A stretch of 45,750 bases of DNA from Candidatus Hodarchaeaceae archaeon (lineage in GTDB: Archaea > Hadarchaeota > Hadarchaeia > Hadarchaeales > Hadarchaeaceae). The notes beneath the pieces were generated by a model, which did not search any database, had not been told where the DNA came from, and saw nothing but the letters and a program-made list of their open reading frames with translations. Below, piece by piece: positions 39,504-45,750 of the stretch (position 1 is its first letter; the number at the start of each line of letters is the position of its first letter). The stretch is from the NCBI GenBank assembly GCA_030018135.1, contig JASEGJ010000008.1, positions 1 through 45,750 on the forward strand, given 5' to 3'. Both the position numbers and the translations under genes were made by a program.

Positions 39504-39911
39504 CTACTGTGGCAAATTCTCCCTCACCCAGTTCAGAAATCGCCCTGCGGCCTTCACCGATTCTTCCGCTTCCCCCCTAAATATCTCTCTGCTCGTACTC
39601 CGCTAGGGTCTTGCTTCCAACGACCCTCCTGAACTGACTCGCCGCTCTTTCCCGCCCTCCGGCTCCGCTATCCCTTTTTCTTTAAGAAGGTGTGCCGCGT
39701 CCCCGTGCTTTTCGCCTGCATGCTTCCGCCGCAGGTAAAATGCGGTTAGTGCATCGAGAGCACCTATCGCGGCGTGAGCCGCGCATCCGGCGGCCGCGTT
39801 CACATTGCCCTTGAAAAGCGAGTACTTCGCGGCGTCTAGGAACTCCTCCGATTTCTTGAGGAAAACCTTGTAGGAACCCTTCAGAACGGGTTTGGTCCTT
39901 ATCGTCATCAC
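39504..39911 (-). pseudogene. HEPN-domain protein (partner of HTH-MNT), apparently with two frameshifts
   Basis: ORF 39603..39911 encodes FLDAAKYSLFKGNVNAAAGCAAHAAIGALDALTAFYLRRKHAGEKHGDAAHLLKEKG; other minus frames continue ERAASQFRRVVGSKTLAEYEQRD and IFRGEAEESVKAAGRFLNWVRENLPQ*. Confidence 0.75.
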
Positions 39912-40504
39912 CTTTTCCCCAACCTTCCGACGATGAATTCCCCACGAGCTACAATTTCCTTCACCGCTGGAGTTTCCCGCCTCTCCTCGAACTCTTTAGG
40001 CGTTAAGATATATTCAGAAATCACGTTGCCAAATCTCCCCATCACCTCCTTCTCCAGTCTCTTTTTCGCGCCTTCTTTGTCCCTGGTGAGGATGAAAACA
40101 TCGATGTCAGAGGTGGGCTCCTCCTCCCCCTTCGCGATGCTCCCGAAGATAGCTAGCGAGATTACTCCCCCGTCCGATCGGAAAGCTTCCTTCAGCAGGC
40201 GTTTCAACTCCAGCTTGGCCCCTTCTTCGGCTTGGAAGAGCGATCCGAGTTGCTCCACGATGTAATGCCCGGAATTTAGGGTGTGGATATTGGCCTTTCC
40301 CACCGTCCTCACATTGACCACGCCGTAATTGACATATTTCGGCATCGCCCTATTGACTGTTTTCTGTCCGACTTCGGATACCATCGCCAGTTCGTTCTCG
40401 TTGAACTCCTTGGTTGGATACTTAAGCAGGGTACGCAGGATTTTAATGTCAGATTTTTTGCCCCATGACTTCCTCGAGGTAATTAGTAAAACGCATTTTC
40501 TCAC
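39908..40504 (-). CDS. HTH-fused minimal nucleotidyltransferase (MNT, antitoxin-type)
   Basis: Winged-HTH-like N-terminus (FNENELAMVSEVGQKTVNRAMPKYVNYGVVNV), then LAIFGSIAKGEEEPTSDIDVFIL; GTG start. Confidence 0.85.
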   Translation of the reverse strand: MRKCVLLITSRKSWGKKSDIKILRTLLKYPTKEFNENELAMVSEVGQKTVNRAMPKYVNYGVVNVRTVGKANIHTLNSGHYIVEQLGSLFQAEEGAKLELKRLLKEAFRSDGGVISLAIFGSIAKGEEEPTSDIDVFILTRDKEGAKKRLEKEVMGRFGNVISEYILTPKEFEERRETPAVKEIVARGEFIVGRLGKR

Positions 40505-40505
40505 C

Positions 40506-40519
40506 AGTCATTTTTGACT
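40506..40519. promoter_or_regulatory. Candidate operator AGTCA-TTTT-TGACT next to the HTH-MNT start codon
   Basis: Perfect 5-bp inverted repeat with 4-nt spacer, 1 bp upstream of the GTG start. Confidence 0.4.
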
Positions 40520-40578
40520 AATAAGCTTTGCTGTGAACTATGAAAATATTTTTGGAAAAGAAAACAAATAAAAAGCAA

Positions 40579-40601
40579 GGGGAAATATTGCGTTTTTCCC
40601 C
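40579..40601 (-). terminator. Intrinsic-like terminator of the 943-aa surface protein gene
   Basis: GGGGAAA...TTTCCCC stem followed on the minus strand by TTGCTTTTTATTTGTTTTC. Confidence 0.6.
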
Positions 40602-43433
40602 TCACTTCTTTCGGAAGATTGCGATCGCAGCCAAGATCAGCGCAACTATCACGAGGATAATTGCGTAGGTGCCCCACGCCGTCACGGTGCGAGTTACCTC
40701 GATGCTCTTCGGCGCCGAGACGTTGCCGACATCGTCCTCGGCGGTCACTATGATGGTGTTGGTGCCCTCCACCAAGGCTATTGAGAGGCTGAAGTTGCCA
40801 TCCGCATCCGTCTTGCCGGTCCAACTTCCGGCCGGCGCTACGACCGTCCACTTCGCCTCCTCGCTGACCTTGCATACTATGGCTATCGATGCCTGGTCCG
40901 TGATGGTCTTGTCAGCTGGCGAGATGATGCTGATCGTCGGCACCGTGCTGTCGACCGTCACCGTGCCGTAGAGCCGCTTTGGACCCTCGTTGCCGGCCCT
41001 GTCCGTCGCTGACACCTCGATCCTGCTCGTGCCCTCGGGGAGCGTTACCTTGAGGCTGAAGTTCCCCAGCTCGTCGGCAGTTGTCTCCTCCGTCCTCACG
41101 ACCGTGGTGTTCTGCATCACGTAGATCTTTATCTTGGCCCTCGCCTCAGCGGTGCCCGCGACTGTCACGCTCGCCACCTTCGTCCGCTCGGGTATAGCCA
41201 CCGCTGGCGCGCTCGGCAGGGCTGGTGGTGTGGTGTCTACCTCGAACCTGAAGTTCTCCACCGTCAGCGCGTTGAGGTTGTCGCCAGCTGAAACGTTGAT
41301 CCTGTACCAGTTGTCCGCCAGCGCGGCGGGGGTGTTCTCGAATATGCCGGTGGCGACATCCCAGACGTTGGAGTTCTCGAGCGGCGCTACGACGCTGCCG
41401 TTGTCGTACAGGATTTTTATGGTCACGTTGTCGGGGAAATTGACGCCCAGTCCCTTGTTCTCGGCGTAGCCTGGGTCGAGCATCTTGACGACGATCTTCG
41501 GCTTGTTGTCGTTGACCGCCATGTTCTCCACGAACGCCTTGCCTGCTATGGAGACCACCTCCACGGTCGGGGACTTGGTGTCGAGGAAAATCCTGTTCTC
41601 GACCGCCTCGCCCACCCAGCCGACGAAGTCCTCCACCCAGACCTTGACCGTGTTGTTGCCCTCGCTCAGCGTTATGGGTATGCTGAAGGTGTAGTAGGGC
41701 GAAACGCCCTTTCCGACGGTCTTCCTGACGGGGATACCGTTGACCTCGACGACGGCCGTGAGCGTGTCAGGGGTGTATGCGTTGTCGTTGTCCTCGCACC
41801 TCCCGGTGACGAGCCAGGATGCTTGGTTATCCTTCTCGGGCAGGTTGGCGAGCCCAGAGAACAACAGGTCCTGCGGCTTCAACGGCGGCGTGTTGTCGAC
41901 GTAGAATCTGCTGCCGGAGCCAGCGGTGGTCCACCTGGTCAAAGGACCTGTGTTGCCAGCCCTGTCCACGAGCGTGTTCTCCACCACCACGATGTTCGTC
42001 ACCTTGCGCTCCCATTCCGGCTTGACGACGAAGCTTCCGAGCCAGTCCAGGTTGTCCGTCGTCGTCATCGTGAGGTACTCGACTATGTTGTCGGTGCTGA
42101 CGACTGTTATGGCGACGCTGTTCTCCGACATTCCGCTAACTACCTCATACCAGCTCGTCGAGACCTTGACGCGTACCGTGGTGCCCGCCTTGAGCTTTGG
42201 ATAATAATACACATCGTTGGAGTAAATGCGAAAGATCGTCGGCCACTTGTAGTCTACTATGGTGTCGTAGCTCTTGTCCGCTCTGGCGCCCGTGGTATCC
42301 CAAGTGCTGACCGCCCATGTGACGGTCACGTAGTCGTCGGGCTTTACTGGACCGCCAGGCGTTCCGAAGTGCCCCACGTCCACCGCGTAGGGGAAGATCA
42401 GGCTGGCGCCCGAAGCTATCATCCGCGCGGTGTTGTCGGTCGACCAGGTGTCGGTGCCATCGAACGTCCACCCGACCGGCTGGTCCTCCGCCGCGGCGGG
42501 CGTCACCAGCTCCATCCGCTTGCCGCTCGCCCTCTTCACGTCGGTGTTCTCGGGCAGCGTCACGGACGCAACAGTTAGGAGCTTAACCTTCGTCCCGCTC
42601 GGGATTATCACGAGGTTGTCATTTTCGGTCCCTGGATCGACGGTGCTGATCAACTGCACGGTCACGCCCGCCCCGAGGGTAGCCTCGACTGCCCCTCCCC
42701 TGAGCACTGGCACACTTGCGACCGTCCTCACCACGTTGTCCGCCAGCTTCACCCTCCTGTCGTTCTTCAGCGTGATGTTGTCGCCCGCTGCTAGGTCGTT
42801 CTCGGTGATGCGGTCGCTGGTGACTTCCAGCAGGGTGTCCTCGGGCAGCTTCACCACGTTGCCACCCACCCGGACGACTAGGGTATCCTGGAGCAGCCTC
42901 AAGGTGTTCTCAGCGGTCAAAGTCACCGTAGTGTCCTTGGCCGGCGCAACGTTGTCGCCGACCGGGATGCCGTCCCTGGTGTTAACGGGCGCCGTCACCT
43001 CCACCAGAGCGTTGTCCCTCAACAGCGCGTTCTCGCCGAGCGCCGGGACCCAAACCCAGGTGTTGTTCTCCCTGATGACATCGGTGTTCTCGTAAAGCGT
43101 CACGTTCTCCGCGGTCGCGAGCTTCACAATGGTGCCCGCAGGCAGGATGACATCGTTGTCGTCGACGCAATTCAAGAGGTTGTCCTTGGGCACCTTCGCC
43201 ACCGACGCCAGCCCGCTGAAGCCGCTCGGCAAGGTTATCTTGACCTTGTTTATTGAGTCGCCCGAGGTGTTCGTCACCTTGAGCGTGTAGACCTTCGAGA
43301 TGTCCTGCTTGACGAACTTAGGCGTGATTTCGACGCTGGGTACATGAGTAGCGACAGCGGTCGTCGATATCGAAAGTATGGTAGTGATCATCAACATAGC
43401 TACGATCGCTGGTAGCAATTTCCTACTTTCCAT
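40602..43433 (-). CDS. 943-aa surface/S-layer-like or adhesin protein with Ig-like domains and C-terminal TM anchor
   Basis: Signal peptide; beta-rich repetitive N-terminal half (VTLYENTDVIRENN / VTLPENTDVKRASG); C-terminal Ig-like modules (VTVAGTAEARAKIKIYV...LPEGTSRIEVSATDRAGNEGP); TM + FRKK. Confidence 0.85.
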   Translation of the reverse strand: MESRKLLPAIVAMLMITTILSISTTAVATHVPSVEITPKFVKQDISKVYTLKVTNTSGDSINKVKITLPSGFSGLASVAKVPKDNLLNCVDDNDVILPAGTIVKLATAENVTLYENTDVIRENNTWVWVPALGENALLRDNALVEVTAPVNTRDGIPVGDNVAPAKDTTVTLTAENTLRLLQDTLVVRVGGNVVKLPEDTLLEVTSDRITENDLAAGDNITLKNDRRVKLADNVVRTVASVPVLRGGAVEATLGAGVTVQLISTVDPGTENDNLVIIPSGTKVKLLTVASVTLPENTDVKRASGKRMELVTPAAAEDQPVGWTFDGTDTWSTDNTARMIASGASLIFPYAVDVGHFGTPGGPVKPDDYVTVTWAVSTWDTTGARADKSYDTIVDYKWPTIFRIYSNDVYYYPKLKAGTTVRVKVSTSWYEVVSGMSENSVAITVVSTDNIVEYLTMTTTDNLDWLGSFVVKPEWERKVTNIVVVENTLVDRAGNTGPLTRWTTAGSGSRFYVDNTPPLKPQDLLFSGLANLPEKDNQASWLVTGRCEDNDNAYTPDTLTAVVEVNGIPVRKTVGKGVSPYYTFSIPITLSEGNNTVKVWVEDFVGWVGEAVENRIFLDTKSPTVEVVSIAGKAFVENMAVNDNKPKIVVKMLDPGYAENKGLGVNFPDNVTIKILYDNGSVVAPLENSNVWDVATGIFENTPAALADNWYRINVSAGDNLNALTVENFRFEVDTTPPALPSAPAVAIPERTKVASVTVAGTAEARAKIKIYVMQNTTVVRTEETTADELGNFSLKVTLPEGTSRIEVSATDRAGNEGPKRLYGTVTVDSTVPTISIISPADKTITDQASIAIVCKVSEEAKWTVVAPAGSWTGKTDADGNFSLSIALVEGTNTIIVTAEDDVGNVSAPKSIEVTRTVTAWGTYAIILVIVALILAAIAIFRKK

Positions 43434-43559
43434 TTATTCACCTCATTCATTGCAGGGTAAAATAGGACCCCCGCCCTATTTAAGCGTTGCGACCTTAAAA
43501 AGGGGCGATGTCCAAAAAAGGGCTTTAAAAGCTGAATTTTGCGAAAAAAGACCGTTAAA

Positions 43560-43905
43560 CGCTGATAATGCCATCGACAAAGCCGTGCAAGTGTCGAACG
43601 AATCGACAGGTTCGAGCATGCACATGGAGCGCGCTCTGGGGGTTTAGTTGATCGCGTCGTCGAAGTCCGTGCCCCTTTCCTTCCGCCAGCCTCGCCGCCC
43701 CCTCGATCGGCCCTCCGTCGGTCAGCGGGAGGCAGGTGACGTTCGGGGCCCGTACGCCCAAAATTGCCCTCATTAGCCGGGCCTTCGATAGGTTCTCCCT
43801 TTTTTTTCGAGGATAAAACAGAAGGCGTCGGCGTCAGCACCGTGGCGATGGCCCTTAACGATAGTGCCCTAATCCTTTCCGTGAGCTTTTTGAAGTTTCT
43901 AAATT
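43560..43905 (-). pseudogene. Decayed PIN-domain (VapC-like) gene remnant
   Basis: Spread over three minus frames: NFKKLTERIRALSLRAIATVLTPTPSVLSSKKKGE / NLSKARLMRAILGVRAPNVTCLPLTDGGPIEGAARLAEGKG / GTDFDDAIN*. Confidence 0.5.
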
Positions 43906-43982
43906 TTCTTATGCATTAGGTAAGATTTTTGCACAAAGTTCCATTTTTACTGCCCTGGGCCGAGCACTCGCCTCGGCCGAAG

Positions 43983-44717
43983 CTATAGAGCGAAGGCGAA
44001 GGTTCTCCTCAGCGTGGCCTTGAGCTCCTCCCCATCGATTTTGATCTCGGAGGGAATTAGGTAGCCTATCCGATCCACGTCCGTCCCCTCCAACCACCCC
44101 CGAAGCCTGCCCCCCTCGAACTTCACGCCCAGGTTCCTCAGCTTCTTGAAGAAGAGTCCCCTTACGTTCGCTAGGTGAAAGTTTCTAGCCAGCTGATAGA
44201 GGTCGAAAAAGTCCCTGGGGTCCCCCCTCATGTACGCAGCCCTGAGCTTCTCCGCCACTATTTCCTTCACGTGCATGGTCGGGAAGCCGAACCGCGATAT
44301 GTCCGGGTACGGGTGGATTACCGGCATGACTTTTCTGGGCAGGAGCAGGCGTTCGCGGGAGCTTATCTCCACGAGGACGGAACTCGGGTGGTTCAACGGC
44401 CCCCTGTACTGAACGCTCGCCGAGAAGCTTTTTTTCCCTTTTACCACGCTTTTTAACTCGAACCCGATCCCCTCGCCCGCCCTTCGCAGGAGCTTCTCAA
44501 AATCCTGCTTCCTCATAGCCGTGAAATCCAAATCTTCGGAAAACCTCGAGGTCGCCAAGTAAACCTTCTTTATCGCCGTCCCTCCCTTGAACGTCAGGTT
44601 TTTCGTCAGGGATGAAAGGTTGTGCAAAAATGAGGTCAACATGTAATCTTTCTCGACCACCCCCATGGGGATGCCGAACCTCATCGCGAGCTTGTGCAAT
44701 TCCTCAGCCGTTAGCAT
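43983..44717 (-). CDS. abiEii: AbiEii/AbiGii-family nucleotidyltransferase toxin
   Basis: VEKDYMLTSFLHNLSSLTKNLTFKGGTAIKKVYLATSRFSEDLDFTAMR...VKEIVAEKLRAAYMRGDPRDFFDLYQLAR. Confidence 0.9.
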   Translation of the reverse strand: MLTAEELHKLAMRFGIPMGVVEKDYMLTSFLHNLSSLTKNLTFKGGTAIKKVYLATSRFSEDLDFTAMRKQDFEKLLRRAGEGIGFELKSVVKGKKSFSASVQYRGPLNHPSSVLVEISSRERLLLPRKVMPVIHPYPDISRFGFPTMHVKEIVAEKLRAAYMRGDPRDFFDLYQLARNFHLANVRGLFFKKLRNLGVKFEGGRLRGWLEGTDVDRIGYLIPSEIKIDGEELKATLRRTFAFAL

Positions 44718-44721
44718 GCGC

Positions 44722-45498
44722 CTACCCGTTCAAAATTATCCTCCACTTGGCCACGGTATCCCCGATTTTTTTCCCCGTCGGGTCAAAGGGGGTGAAATAG
44801 CTGACCTCGCGACTCCTATCTAACATCCGACGCTCCAACCCCTTCGGGATCTTTATTTTCGAAAGGTCCAAAAGCACGCCCACCCTTCGGATCAGCACCC
44901 TGGAGCCCATCCTTAGCGCGTAGCTTACGAGCTTTTCAACGTCGATCGCACCGCGCGCCTTTTGGAAGTAACCCCTTGCATTTCTCATCCCCAAACTATA
45001 CTGCGGTTTATCAACCGCATCCAAGAGGGTTTTCTCGAGGTCCGATATCATCACCTTCCTGCCAAATAGCTCGTGCCGGGCGATCCCAAAGAACTTTCGC
45101 TCGGTTATGTGCACGAACTGAAAGGAGTGCCCCATAACGGAAAAATTTCTTGTCTTAAACGGCGTGACCACGAAAACCGCCGTGGGAACCTGATCCGTCA
45201 GCCCGTGAAAGTTTAGGGCTGTGAGGTAACCGACATAATAACTGTCGATGAGTTCCGGCAGTATTAGGAAGGGGTGCTCAGGGGGAAGCATGTAGGTGCC
45301 CTTCCTGATCCTCGTCAGCCACCCCTTCTTGACAAGCCTATGTAACATCACGTGAGCCTGCTCGATCCTGCACCCGAGCTCAAACACCACATCCTCCGGC
45401 CGCACCAGCACCCGCTTGGAGCCCTTCCAGCTCGAGATCAGCCTCATTTCTTGATCGCTTAACCCCCTTTGCATATTTATGTCTCCATATCTTAACAA
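44722..45498 (-). CDS. abiEi: AbiEi-family antitoxin-like transcriptional regulator
   Basis: VLVRPEDVVFELGCRIEQAHVMLHRLVKKGWLTRIRKGTYMLPP...YYVGYLTALNFHGLTDQVPTAVFVVTP; directly upstream of abiEii. Confidence 0.88.
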   Translation of the reverse strand: MLRYGDINMQRGLSDQEMRLISSWKGSKRVLVRPEDVVFELGCRIEQAHVMLHRLVKKGWLTRIRKGTYMLPPEHPFLILPELIDSYYVGYLTALNFHGLTDQVPTAVFVVTPFKTRNFSVMGHSFQFVHITERKFFGIARHELFGRKVMISDLEKTLLDAVDKPQYSLGMRNARGYFQKARGAIDVEKLVSYALRMGSRVLIRRVGVLLDLSKIKIPKGLERRMLDRSREVSYFTPFDPTGKKIGDTVAKWRIILNG

Positions 45499-45750
45499 TT
45501 TGTTTAGATTTTTATCCTAGAATATTTAAGGGTTCGCATTCCCTTTTTGCAAACTATGGGGAGATTGAAGGTCCCGAGTAAAGCCCTCATGGAGGTGGCA
45601 ATTGGGGGGTTTGGCCCGTTAGAAAAATAAATGCGTTCGCGATCTGTGGAGGGGATTGGGAGGCATTTATTGGAGTTAAAAAAAATACGCTCTTCTGCAG
45701 TTGGTAGTTGATACATTTTAAATAGCCTTATAATTCCTTATAATTGCTTC

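Noticed and set aside
41823-42578. Plus-strand ORF of 251 aa
   Set aside because: Antisense shadow of the 943-aa surface protein.

Overview
Archaeal chromosomal window; lineage not determinable by eye, gene content compatible with a Thermoproteota/Bathyarchaeia/Hadarchaeota-like genome. Roughly 1.1-26.3 kb is a dense core information-processing block: aIF5B, S6e, aIF2-gamma, PIN/Fcf1-like, membrane H+-PPase, Rpo7, Spt4, DUF359, S24e, S27ae, TRAM, Kae1, Bud32, RdgB, S15, DHH/RecJ-like, an Sm-like protein, Clp1-like kinase, Pcc1, SerRS, S3ae, GlmM-like, GlmU-like, DUF2095-like, YchF-like GTPase, SerA-like, L15e, DUF54-like, RNase P Pop5/Rnp2. Roughly 26.3-39.4 kb is a minus-strand Opp-type ABC importer followed by extracytoplasmic enzymes: a duplicated GATase-like surface protein, two metallophosphatases, a two-HKD PLD and a zinc PLC/S1-P1-like enzyme. 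Roughly 39.5-45.7 kb is accessory: HTH-MNT/HEPN with a frameshifted HEPN, a large Ig-like surface protein, a decayed PIN gene and an AbiEi/AbiEii pair. The most unusual signals are two sets of 16-bp palindromes. One is an array of six clear copies (consensus TGTCTTAGGTAAGACA) in the non-coding gap before rps24e. The other is three copies (TGTCACACCTGTGACA) bracketing an orphan Cas2-like gene about 29 kb away. On the appropriate strands both fit TGTC-NN-AGGT-NN-GACA, with compensatory changes at the NN positions. Several genes show frameshifts near homopolymers, so real decay versus assembly error needs read-level checking. All family assignments come from reading motifs by eye; no database search was run.
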